From contig JAHDHV010000002.1 of the NCBI GenBank assembly GCA_020631155.1, positions 1-61,674 of the forward strand: a DNA stretch of 61,674 nt. Direction: 5' to 3'. Below the pieces are notes generated by a model. It was not told the origin of the DNA and ran no database searches. It worked only from the letters and a program-made list of their open reading frames with translations. Made by a program: the position numbers and the translations under genes. The stretch's first letter is position 1. Each line of letters begins with the position of its first letter. This stretch comes from Bacteroidota bacterium. Its GTDB lineage: Bacteria; Bacteroidota; Bacteroidia; Chitinophagales; UBA2359. This document shows positions 8,203-15,946 of this stretch, piece by piece.

Positions 8203-8939
8203 TTCGCAACCGCCAAATCTTCTGGCGTATCAATAGAAAAAGTATCAAAATTTGTGATGGCAGTTTGAATGGTAAAACCATGTTGCAGCCATCTTAATTG
8301 TTCCAAACCTTCGGCTTGTTCGAGTATCGTAGGGGAGAGGGAAACCAAGCGTTTCAGCACTTCCGAGCGATATCCGTACAAGCCGATGTGTTTATAAAAA
8401 GTATGTTGTTGCAGCCACTTTTCGCTGACCGTTTCACCAGAAAATGAACGCAAAAAAGGAATCGTTTGCCGACTAAAATAGAGAGCTTCCAAATGCTCAT
8501 TCACAACTACCTTTGGACGGTTCGGAGCAGTCAGTTCCGCAAGTGTATCAATCGGCTGAATTAAAGTAGCAATCTGAATGTTTGCTGTTGTAAAAAGCCG
8601 ACACAATTCATCAATTTGCTGTGGATAAATAAACGGCTCATCCCCCTGAATATTGACAATAACAGCAGAATCACTCCCAATTTTTTGCATCGCCTCACAA
8701 CAGCGTTCCGTCCCACTTTGATGAGAAGAATCCGTCATAACCACTTGACCACCAAAACCTTGCACTTCCTCAAAAATTTGCTGATCATCTGTAGCTACCC
8801 ACACATCCGACAATAAACTCGCCTGTTTCGCCTGTTCATAAACTCGCCGAATCATACTTTTCCCACCAATATCCACCAACGGCTTCCCCATCAATCGAGT
8901 AGAGCCATATCTCGCAGGAATAATTCCTATTATTTTCAT
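8187..8939 (-). CDS. kdsB: 3-deoxy-manno-octulosonate cytidylyltransferase
   Basis: A 250-aa CMP-Kdo synthetase, which activates Kdo with CTP for lipopolysaccharide inner-core assembly in the cytosol. Motifs: IIPARYGSTRLMGKPLVDIGGKSMI (nucleotide-binding start), ATDD around 70, NIQGDEPFI (metal-binding Asp), and KHIGLYGYR…LEQAEGLEQLRWLQHG (Kdo pocket), all in family order and length. I chose the Met of MKIIGIIPARYG (8937-8939); a longer reading adds 21 residues made of leader repeat DNA. The C-terminal AKRKIL-stop is encoded by the palindromic repeat at 8145-8202, suggesting the repeat replaced the original end. Confidence 0.93.
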   Translation of the reverse strand: MKIIGIIPARYGSTRLMGKPLVDIGGKSMIRRVYEQAKQASLLSDVWVATDDQQIFEEVQGFGGQVVMTDSSHQSGTERCCEAMQKIGSDSAVIVNIQGDEPFIYPQQIDELCRLFTTANIQIATLIQPIDTLAELTAPNRPKVVVNEHLEALYFSRQTIPFLRSFSGETVSEKWLQQHTFYKHIGLYGYRSEVLKRLVSLSPTILEQAEGLEQLRWLQHGFTIQTAITNFDTFSIDTPEDLAVAKRKIL

Positions 8940-9059
8940 ACCTTTATGTGTTTTAATAGACATAAGACGTGAGATATAAGATTTAAGACAGTCTATTGTC
9001 AAAATCTTATAGTAAATTTAAGTATCTTTTTAATTTGTTTCATTGTTTATATTTAAATA

Positions 9060-9138
9060 TTTGAACAGCTAAAAAGCAATTTATTTATACTTGAACAGCT
9101 AAAAAGCCAAAAGGCTAAATATCCAAAAAGCTAATAAG
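9060..9138. repeat. AGCTAAAAAGCCAAAAGGC degenerate array
   Basis: Imperfect tandem units of the type A(a/c)AGC(t/c)AAAA directly precede the ATG of the McrB-like gene. The same array type occurs at 30455-30495, 37918-38045 and 53168-53200. Confidence 0.65.
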
Positions 9139-10689
9139 ATGACAGATATTGATCACCTTTTATCGTGGATTCAAGACAGTGGACGCAAGCTTTGGCGGTT
9201 GGGAGATGTAAAACATTGGCCAAGTTTTCGGGAAAATAATATGCTGACACTCACATGGTTAGAGGCAGATATAGATTATCGAAAAGTGAATTTAAATACC
9301 CTCAAACGGGGGAAAAGAGTGATTCCGCGCTGGGTGAATGAACTCAACCGACACGACCTCATTTTTTTGATGGACAAAACGCATTACTACGGCATTGCCA
9401 TCGCAGAAATGGAGTATCACCCCTATAATCCAACCATTGACATTGGCGAGGAGGAGGGGAAACCAGCTATTCGCGTGCAGTGGGTACATCAGCCAACTGA
9501 GCCTACACTGCATCCTTTCAAAATCAAATCCATCAATCCCGATACTTTTTCTTTACTAGAGCAATTAGGTTTTTCTATATTGGAAAGCTTGCAATTCTTG
9601 TCTCAATCCTTCCCCAATGTATTGACAGATTTAGCCGAATTATTGAGCAGTGATTATAAAAAAACACCTGAAATATATGTTGAAAATTTGCCTGAAAAAA
9701 TAGCAGAAATCAATGAAAAATACCCCAATCCCAACATCATTTTATATGGCCCACCCGGTACAGGAAAAACCTACAGCAGCATTGATATTGCCGTAGAAAT
9801 TTTGGGCAAAGATACAGGAAATCACGAAAAAAATCATCACATTTTTAAGCAACATTTACACCAGCAAATTGAATGGGTAACTTTTCACCAAAACTATGCT
9901 TATGAGGACTTTATACAAGGATTACGCCCCGTTAGCAATGCCAGCAAAAGCCTACAATTTGAACTACATGACGGCATTTTCAAGCGACTAGCCGAGCGCG
10001 CAACCCTCAATTATTTAGCAGCCAAAAAAGAACTCACCGAATCAGAATTGTACTTGCGACAACAAATCGAAGGCAAACAACCACAGAATACCATTGCCCA
10101 TTATTCCCTAAACGAACCCAAAGCCATTTACCAAACCGCCAAAGTTGCTCCTCGACAATTAAAAAATTACCTATTAATTATTGATGAAATAAATCGAGCA
10201 AATATGGCGCGCGTATTTGGCGAGTTAATCAGTTTACTAGAAAAAGACAAACGACTAGGGCAGCCCAACGAATTGCAAGTAACCCTACCATCAGGACAAA
10301 TATTTGCCGTCCCCCCCAACCTCTACCTCATCGGTACCATGAATACCGCCGACAAATCTATCGCTTTATTAGACATTGCCCTACGTAGACGCTTCGATTT
10401 CAAGCCCTTTTATCCAAAATACGATATTCCCCATTTAGCAGAAAAAGAACTATTAAAAAAGCTCAATAAAAAAATTCGGCAATTACGCGGCAGAGATTTC
10501 CAAATTGGACAAGCCTATTTTTTAACAGAAAAAGATAAAATATTTAATCTGCAATATATTTTGAATAACAAAGTCATTCCATTACTGTACGAATATTTTA
10601 GAAACGATGAAAAAGCCATACAACAAGTATTAGATGCCGCAAATATTGTTTATCGGATGAGCGAAGGTGGGGTGATTGAAGCGGTTTGA
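9139..10689 (+). CDS. McrB-like AAA+ GTPase of a restriction system
   Basis: A 516-aa motor subunit. The N-terminal 150 residues (HDLIFLMDKTHYYGIAIAEM, then AIRVQWVHQP) resemble the PUA/EVE-like base-reading domains in front of McrB-type motors; this is inference. The AAA+ part has Walker A GPPGTGKT (204-211), Walker B LLIIDEINRANMARVFGEL (Asp349, Glu350) and the McrB signature GTMNTADKSIALLDIALRRRF (401-419), where NTAD is the guanine-specific motif of McrB and the Arg triplet supplies the finger. McrB motors hydrolyse GTP and translocate DNA, activating a nuclease partner, normally McrC. No McrC is visible; the next gene, 179 bp on and on the same strand, encodes a large nuclease candidate. 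LlaJI and BsuMI are precedents for McrB-like subunits in modification-dependent or classical restriction systems. Confidence 0.85.
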   Translation: MTDIDHLLSWIQDSGRKLWRLGDVKHWPSFRENNMLTLTWLEADIDYRKVNLNTLKRGKRVIPRWVNELNRHDLIFLMDKTHYYGIAIAEMEYHPYNPTIDIGEEEGKPAIRVQWVHQPTEPTLHPFKIKSINPDTFSLLEQLGFSILESLQFLSQSFPNVLTDLAELLSSDYKKTPEIYVENLPEKIAEINEKYPNPNIILYGPPGTGKTYSSIDIAVEILGKDTGNHEKNHHIFKQHLHQQIEWVTFHQNYAYEDFIQGLRPVSNASKSLQFELHDGIFKRLAERATLNYLAAKKELTESELYLRQQIEGKQPQNTIAHYSLNEPKAIYQTAKVAPRQLKNYLLIIDEINRANMARVFGELISLLEKDKRLGQPNELQVTLPSGQIFAVPPNLYLIGTMNTADKSIALLDIALRRRFDFKPFYPKYDIPHLAEKELLKKLNKKIRQLRGRDFQIGQAYFLTEKDKIFNLQYILNNKVIPLLYEYFRNDEKAIQQVLDAANIVYRMSEGGVIEAV

Positions 10690-10868
10690 GAAGAGAAAGC
10701 TAGAATTAAAATTTATTCAATGATGGGCTTACGAATTTTTTGTATTAATGAGCTTTAAGAATATGTTGTTTTTTTAGAAAAAAATGCTGAATTTTTTGGT
10801 GAAATTATTTTTTAAAAGCTATATTTGATGGTGATATTTGTTTGCAAAATGATTTTGAAGTCAAAAAA

Positions 10869-12854
10869 ATGATACTAAAATTAAGAGTTCATGGAGATAA
10901 TATAGTTGAGTGTGAAAGAACTTTACAACTAATAGCTAAAGCTTATAAAAGTGAAGCAAGACAAATAGAACAATGTATGTATTTGCCTAAATTTGAACTT
11001 ATAAAAAGTGGTAGAAAGATTATTATAATAGAACTTTTCGCAGGGCATAATAGATGGAATGTTAACATTCCTAAAATTCTGGCTTCTTATGGTGCTAGTT
11101 TAAGAGAGGGAGCAGATGCATATATAACGAAGCTTAACGCTATTGGCACAGAAGAACAGTTATTGTTAGCTATTGAATATTGTAATGCACTTCCAGCAGG
11201 AAATAATGCTTGGCAGCGAAATGGTAGAGCATTGAGTTGTGCTGAAATAGGAGTCCCCTATTTATATTTTGCTGAAATTGGAGGAGTAGAGTTAGATAAG
11301 AAAAGGAATGTTAAAGCTCCAAGATTTCCGAATCCGATTGTTCCGTTTTCTTATCTCTCAACAACTCTAACATTAAAAGTAATTTGTATGCCTGTTTATG
11401 CTTCACATCCTGCTATTACTGAAAAGTTAAGAGAGAGCTTTACAGCTGTTTTTGGTCTTGAAGATAGTCTTAGACTTGTTAAAGGGCTATTAGATGGAAG
11501 TAATACAGGTAAGCCACTTGAAAATCTAATCAAAAAGGGAGTTACTTTGGTAAAAATTTTATCTAATGAAAGGAAATATGTTGATACTTTAAAAGGTGAA
11601 GAATGGGAAGAATTTTTAAAAAACATAAAAGGTGAGCAGAAGGTAAATTGGCTTTCAAAATTTACTAAACACTTAATTTGGAAAAAGAAGCAATCCAGTA
11701 AAGTTCATACTACATTGACTTTCAAAAATTTACTAATACAGACACAACAATTAAATTGTCTTTCTATTGGAGCTACTCGCATCCCCATTTGTCTTATTGC
11801 ATCATCAAAAATTAAGGAGTTCGCCAATTTAATTTATAATATATATCCCAAACAAAAGGTTTTTTATAATGCGATTAGCAAGCTAAAGAATCCCTTATTG
11901 GTTGTTTGGATTACAGGATTTAAACCTCGTGGAGATGATTCGCGACCTGATAGGGGATTAGTGCCTTTGGCAAGAATGCTTTTTGGCAATGATGTGAATA
12001 TTTTATCGGTTGTTTTTGGTCCTGCTAAATCAGTTATTTGGAAAGATTTTAAAGAAAATCCTGAAAAATTAGCCTTGAATAATGGACTATGGCAAGCAAT
12101 TTTGAGATTGAGTAATTTTGTTTTGGCTGATAGCCCTACTTCAGTTTATGGAGAAATTTTCCATGAGTTGCCTCAAAAAAAGCGAAAAAATACAAAACCC
12201 ATTTTTTTTAAAAGTGCCTCTGTGACAAAAAAGTATTCAGAGCACGACACTGACACGGCAATTCATTTGTTATTTTCTAAACAAAAAAGCTTAGGAATTT
12301 ATGAAGGCATGTGTAATCCACCTGGGGGTGATTGGTCAGGTGTTAGTGTATTAGATTTCAAAACATTAACTGAATATCGTTGGACTTCTTTGCCAAGAGT
12401 TTCGACAGTTGGCGGCAAACGTCCTGACCATATTATTCAAATTACACATAAAAGTAGTTTAGTGTTTCTTTCCATAGAATCTAAAGATAAAAGCAAAGAT
12501 TTGGAAGTAGAAATTGGTAAAAGATTGAAAACTTATCTAAAAGAATTATTTGAAATGCCGCCAACTGCTTGCAAAGTTGAGGGCAAAGACTGGAAGCTTT
12601 ATACAAATAAGATTGTACCAATAAGCGAATTTAAGATGTATTCAGGAGCAGCTTTTTGTTTCAAAAATACCGATGAAATATATCATCAACTAGAAAAAGG
12701 GAAGCTTGATTTTGTAATGGCTTTTGAGTTTCGTCCACAAAATCAAGCATCAATTTTACATCTCAAGACTACCTTGCAATGCCGATTTTTGGCCAATTTG
12801 CTGGTCAAAATTCAGGAGCAATTTGTTGGAGGGTTGGAAATTCAAATATACTGA
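10869..12854 (+). CDS. Putative restriction endonuclease, PD-(D/E)XK-like
   Basis: A 661-aa protein I cannot assign to a named family. The strongest signal is RPDHIIQI … FLSIESKDK: Pro519-Asp520 followed 17 residues later by Glu537-Ser-Lys539, spaced like a PD-(D/E)XK nuclease core. A second conserved-looking block, GFKPRGDDSRPDRGLVPLAR (from about 351), holds several acidic and basic residues and continues into LFG…VVFGPAKSVIW. The N-terminal 300 residues show no known motif. There is no signal peptide. It is downstream of an McrB-like motor and convergent with two adenine methyltransferases, which is why a nuclease role is proposed. The start is ATG 10869; TTG 10842 would add nine residues. 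The last 99 bp overlap the convergent methyltransferase gene. Confidence 0.55.
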   Translation: MILKLRVHGDNIVECERTLQLIAKAYKSEARQIEQCMYLPKFELIKSGRKIIIIELFAGHNRWNVNIPKILASYGASLREGADAYITKLNAIGTEEQLLLAIEYCNALPAGNNAWQRNGRALSCAEIGVPYLYFAEIGGVELDKKRNVKAPRFPNPIVPFSYLSTTLTLKVICMPVYASHPAITEKLRESFTAVFGLEDSLRLVKGLLDGSNTGKPLENLIKKGVTLVKILSNERKYVDTLKGEEWEEFLKNIKGEQKVNWLSKFTKHLIWKKKQSSKVHTTLTFKNLLIQTQQLNCLSIGATRIPICLIASSKIKEFANLIYNIYPKQKVFYNAISKLKNPLLVVWITGFKPRGDDSRPDRGLVPLARMLFGNDVNILSVVFGPAKSVIWKDFKENPEKLALNNGLWQAILRLSNFVLADSPTSVYGEIFHELPQKKRKNTKPIFFKSASVTKKYSEHDTDTAIHLLFSKQKSLGIYEGMCNPPGGDWSGVSVLDFKTLTEYRWTSLPRVSTVGGKRPDHIIQITHKSSLVFLSIESKDKSKDLEVEIGKRLKTYLKELFEMPPTACKVEGKDWKLYTNKIVPISEFKMYSGAAFCFKNTDEIYHQLEKGKLDFVMAFEFRPQNQASILHLKTTLQCRFLANLLVKIQEQFVGGLEIQIY

Positions 12855-13658
12855 TTCATAGACAGCATCAACTGTCGTTTTCATCATTTTAGTAAAAGGT
12901 GAATTTCCCGTTTTGATAAAGGTTTTATGTTGATAGAGAGCACGAGGTAATTCATAGTTGTACTTTCGTTTACCTGCATTTCCATCAAAAGTGAGTACCC
13001 ATTTAGCACCAATAGTATTTAACCGTTCTAATTCTTTGAAAAAGATATTCAAATCAAATGCTTTTTTTGTATAGCGATCTTTATTACCACCATAAGGCGG
13101 ATCTAAAAAAACAAAATCATTCTTTTTAACATTTGCTAGGACTTCTGTATAATCTAAATTGTGAAACTCAACATGTTTTAGATAATAATTCCAATTTAAA
13201 ATAATTTTTTTTAAAGTTTTAGGATTAATACCCGGTCGTGTTAAATGAAAGGAATTATTAAACTCTCCTTTTGAATTATAGCGTATCAAGCCATTGACGC
13301 AAGTACGTGTTAAAAATAAGAAGTCAAAACAGTTTTTAGTATTATTAAATTTATCCCTTATTTCATAATAAACTTGATGTCCTTCTTTTTGTAATCTTTC
13401 CCAGCGGATGTTGTACTCATATGCCGTTTTTTCTGGTTTATTTTTAATAGCTATCCATAATTCAACTAATTCCGGAATAATATCATTAGCAATACCTTGT
13501 TTTATCTTGCGAAAAGGTAACATAGAGCCACCACCAACAAAAGGTTCAAAATAAGTATTCCCATCTGGAATTAAATAGCTTAGTTGATTAGCGACTTTTC
13601 GCTTACTTCCTGACCACTTGATAACAGGTTTTAAAGTTGATACTGGTTTTTTCATCAA
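12756..13658 (-). CDS. DNA adenine methyltransferase, D12/Dam class
   Basis: A 300-aa alpha-class N6-adenine methyltransferase. Motif X VIKWSGSKRKVANQLSYLIP (12-31), AdoMet motif I YFEPFVGGGSMLPF (36-49), and catalytic motif IV VFLDPPYGG (Asp186-Tyr189) are in the order of Dam, DpnM and EcoRV methylases; the central RTCVNGLIRYNSKGEFNNSF block is the D12-class FNVP-like region. The start overlaps the stop of the upstream methyltransferase by 4 bp (ATGA), so the two are translated together. The C-terminal 33 residues are antisense to the end of the nuclease candidate; the family-like part seems to end near SVYLNF, so the tail may be an acquired extension. Target sequence unknown. Confidence 0.9.
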   Translation of the reverse strand: MMKKPVSTLKPVIKWSGSKRKVANQLSYLIPDGNTYFEPFVGGGSMLPFRKIKQGIANDIIPELVELWIAIKNKPEKTAYEYNIRWERLQKEGHQVYYEIRDKFNNTKNCFDFLFLTRTCVNGLIRYNSKGEFNNSFHLTRPGINPKTLKKIILNWNYYLKHVEFHNLDYTEVLANVKKNDFVFLDPPYGGNKDRYTKKAFDLNIFFKELERLNTIGAKWVLTFDGNAGKRKYNYELPRALYQHKTFIKTGNSPFTKMMKTTVDAVYESVYLNFQPSNKLLLNFDQQIGQKSALQGSLEM

Positions 13659-14479
13659 AACAAAGTTTGTTGTTGTGTTACTAAAAAATGTTCTATTCGT
13701 TTTTTTGCAAGTTCAAAATATTCTGCATTTATTTCAAAACCTACGACACTCATCCCATATTTTAAGCCTGCTATCATTTCGGTGCCTGAACCTGTAAAGG
13801 GGACTAATAATTTGCCATTTTCTAAGCCTGAAATCATTAAAAGTCTTTCTGATACTCTTAAAGGTTTTTGGGTTGGATGTTTACCAAATAATAGTTCAAC
13901 CTTCTTTTTATTGTTGGGAATATCCCAAACAGTGCGAAGTTGTTTGCCTTGCTTTTTTAGGCTATCACTTTCAAATTTTGCTTTTTTAACGTCTTCATAA
14001 TTAAATAAATAGCTTCTTTTTGCTTCTCCTGTATGTACCCATAAAATAGTTTCATGACTTGCAGTTAGTCGTCTTGCGGATAAATTGGGAAAAGCATTGC
14101 GTTTATACCAAGCTACTTCGTTAATGATTTCTAAGCCCAAGAGTTGACAACATACATTTACAAATCCAGAATTATGATAAGTCGAATGTATCCAAATAGA
14201 ACCTGTAGGTTTGACAACTCGTTTAACTTCTTTTAACCAAATAAAAGTACTTTCAAATAGCTCATTTTGAGAGAGTAAATCCCATACTTCGCTAGTAAGT
14301 TTCCAATTACCTCCAAAACCTTCTAGTTTTTTTTCGCTATCATATTTCCATTTAGCCTTAGAAGAAGCACCATAAGGCGGATCAGCAATACATAGGTCGA
14401 AAGTGTTATCAGGCATTTCAGCTAATCCTGCGACAACATCTTGTAAAATTAATTGAGCATTTTCTACTTTCCAATTCAT
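13655..14479 (-). CDS. DNA adenine methyltransferase, DpnA-like beta class
   Basis: A 274-aa beta-class methyltransferase: catalytic motif DPPYG (Asp33-Gly37) near the N-terminus and AdoMet motif near the C-terminus. Between them WYKRNAFPNLSARRLTASHETILWV and GKHPTQKP follow the pattern of DpnA (M2.DpnII), which methylates single-stranded and double-stranded DNA. In motif I the usual Asp of LDPFxGSGT is Val226 (LLVPFTGSGTEMI), a substitution worth testing because that residue is normally conserved. It sits between the HTH gene and the D12 methylase, overlapping each by 4 bp, so this is one operon. The DpnA plus D12 pairing is as in DpnII, MboI and LlaDCHI systems. Confidence 0.87.
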   Translation of the reverse strand: MNWKVENAQLILQDVVAGLAEMPDNTFDLCIADPPYGASSKAKWKYDSEKKLEGFGGNWKLTSEVWDLLSQNELFESTFIWLKEVKRVVKPTGSIWIHSTYHNSGFVNVCCQLLGLEIINEVAWYKRNAFPNLSARRLTASHETILWVHTGEAKRSYLFNYEDVKKAKFESDSLKKQGKQLRTVWDIPNNKKKVELLFGKHPTQKPLRVSERLLMISGLENGKLLVPFTGSGTEMIAGLKYGMSVVGFEINAEYFELAKKRIEHFLVTQQQTLF

Positions 14480-14787
14480 ATTTTTCCTTTATTTAGATAC
14501 TTTGTAATTTTTTCTTCTACTAATTGTACAGCAACTAATGTATTTTCATTAATGCCATATTTTTTGACAATTCTTTCAGCCATTAAGCGAGATATAAAAG
14601 CATCTTCATTTAATTGAAAAAAAAATGCTAACGATTTCATTTGTTTAATTGTTGGCAATCTACCACCACGCTCAATTTTTGAAAGCATAGTCATATCGAT
14701 ATCAGTATGTTTAGCCAACTGATGCAAGGTTAGTTGCTGCTCATTTCGTAAAGTTTTGATATATTGACCTATATTTAGTTGCTCCAT
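14476..14787 (-). CDS. XRE-family HTH regulator of the R-M operon
   Basis: A 103-aa protein with a lambda-repressor-like HTH (IGQYIKTLRNEQQLTLHQLAKHTDIDMTMLSKIERGGRLPT, about 6-47) and a C-terminal helical extension (AERIVKKYGINENTLVAVQLVEEKI). Such proteins often precede adenine methyltransferase genes in Bacteroidota R-M loci and act like controller proteins. It is first in the operon: its 3' end overlaps the DpnA-like gene by 4 bp. Upstream, two TTGTCAAA direct repeats spaced by exactly 10 bp (14809-14816, 14819-14826) overlap both divergent promoters and are the likely operator. Autoregulation is inference. Confidence 0.8.
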   Translation of the reverse strand: MEQLNIGQYIKTLRNEQQLTLHQLAKHTDIDMTMLSKIERGGRLPTIKQMKSLAFFFQLNEDAFISRLMAERIVKKYGINENTLVAVQLVEEKITKYLNKGKI

Positions 14788-14808
14788 AAAAACTTGATTA
14801 GTTATGCC

Positions 14809-14843
14809 TTGTCAAATTTTGTCAAAAATACTACATTTTTTTA
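14809..14843. promoter_or_regulatory. Divergent promoter and TTGTCAAA operator
   Basis: Direct repeats TTGTCAAA at 14809-14816 and 14819-14826 are one helical turn apart. On the minus strand TATTTTTG (14823-14830) matches the Bacteroidota -7 box TAnnTTTG, with TTG-type sequence in the CAAGCAAAAC repeat (from 14851) as -33. On the plus strand TTG at 14809 and TACATTTT at 14832 are 20 bp apart. A regulator bound to the repeats would overlap both. The assignment rests on consensus matching only. Confidence 0.45.
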
Positions 14844-14870
14844 AAATAAGCAAGCAAAACAAGCAAAACA

Positions 14871-15803
14871 ATGAACCTTAAAACCAACAAAATATACCAC
14901 GGCAATTGCATAGAAGTAATGAAGAATTTCCCTGAAAATTCCATTGCTTGTTGCATTACAGACCCACCCTACAATTACGAATTTATAGGGCATAAATGGG
15001 ATGATTCGGAGGTAAAACGTCGTACTGAACGCATAAAGGACAGCAAAACAATGGTGAAAAATATTCCTTATGGCAGTGGTTTGGCTGGTGGGGTAAGAAA
15101 TAAAAGATGGTACGAAAAAAATAGACAAAATGATTTGGAGTATATGAAATGGTGCCAATTGTGGACAGATGAGTTGTTTAGGGTTTGCAAGGCAGGCGCA
15201 CCTGTGGCTGTATTCAATAGCAATCGCTCCATAGCACATGTGCAAATCGCGCTGGAAAACAGTGGGTTTTATATGCGTGATTTACTGGTCTATCGCAGAA
15301 ATTCGGGTATTCCTAGAGGGCTAAATTTGGAACGGAAGTTAAACAAAAAAGGTCATACTGATGCCGAAAAATGGAAGGGCTGGCATAGTGCTTTTCGCAA
15401 TGAGTGGGAGGCGATTGTGTTGGTGCAAAAACCGCTTATCAATAATTATTGGAATACTTTGCAGAATACCAATGTAGGCGTTTTTAAAACAGTCAATGAA
15501 GATGGTTCTTTTCAGTCTAATATTTTAGAAAATTTAAATAAAAAAGAAAAAAACGAAAAATTTGCTCATTGTACGGTAAAACCCTTAAAATTAATCAAAA
15601 AACTGGTTCATATATTAGTACCTCCCCACAAAGACAACATCATCTTAGACCCCTTTGCAGGCAGCGGCACCACCCTAGTCGCCGCAGACGAGCTAGGATT
15701 TGAGTATGTTGGCATTGAAATAGAAGAAAATTATATTCCAATTATCAATGAACGGATTGAGCAAGCAAAAATGGAACGAAAAATAAAGGTTGATTTGTTG
15801 TAG
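14871..15803 (+). CDS. DNA methyltransferase, beta class (third MTase)
   Basis: A 310-aa methyltransferase. HGNCIEVMKNFPENSIACCITDPPYN (10-35) carries the catalytic DPPY (31-34), typical of N6A and some N4C enzymes; AdoMet motif ILDPFAGSGTTLVA (Asp260) is near the C-terminus, so motif order is beta class. The middle (RRTERIKDSKTMV, and the FRNEWEAIVLVQKP block) would contain target recognition. It is divergent from the HTH operon and shares its control region; CAAGCAAAA is duplicated directly before its ATG. Whether it belongs to the McrB-like system, to the downstream R-M pair (144 bp away on the same strand), or is an orphan cannot be decided from sequence. Confidence 0.88.
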   Translation: MNLKTNKIYHGNCIEVMKNFPENSIACCITDPPYNYEFIGHKWDDSEVKRRTERIKDSKTMVKNIPYGSGLAGGVRNKRWYEKNRQNDLEYMKWCQLWTDELFRVCKAGAPVAVFNSNRSIAHVQIALENSGFYMRDLLVYRRNSGIPRGLNLERKLNKKGHTDAEKWKGWHSAFRNEWEAIVLVQKPLINNYWNTLQNTNVGVFKTVNEDGSFQSNILENLNKKEKNEKFAHCTVKPLKLIKKLVHILVPPHKDNIILDPFAGSGTTLVAADELGFEYVGIEIEENYIPIINERIEQAKMERKIKVDLL

Positions 15804-15946
15804 TGGAGGGAAATTTTTTATCCAGTATAAAACTAAGAAAATCGTAAAAATAAATTTATCTTTGTAAATAATCCACTTATTTTGAGTGGGTTAATAAGTA
15901 TGAATAAGAATTATTTGTTTGTTTTTTTCGTCTAAAAAAAATAGAA

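Noticed and set aside
8187-9002. Longer kdsB reading from 9002
   Set aside because: The extra 21 residues come from leader repeat DNA, while MKIIGIIPARYG is the family N-terminus.
10869-12854. 661-aa protein as McrC or as Argonaute
   Set aside because: Too long for McrC and lacking a C-terminal DAKYK-type motif; it also lacks recognisable PAZ or PIWI catalytic pattern.
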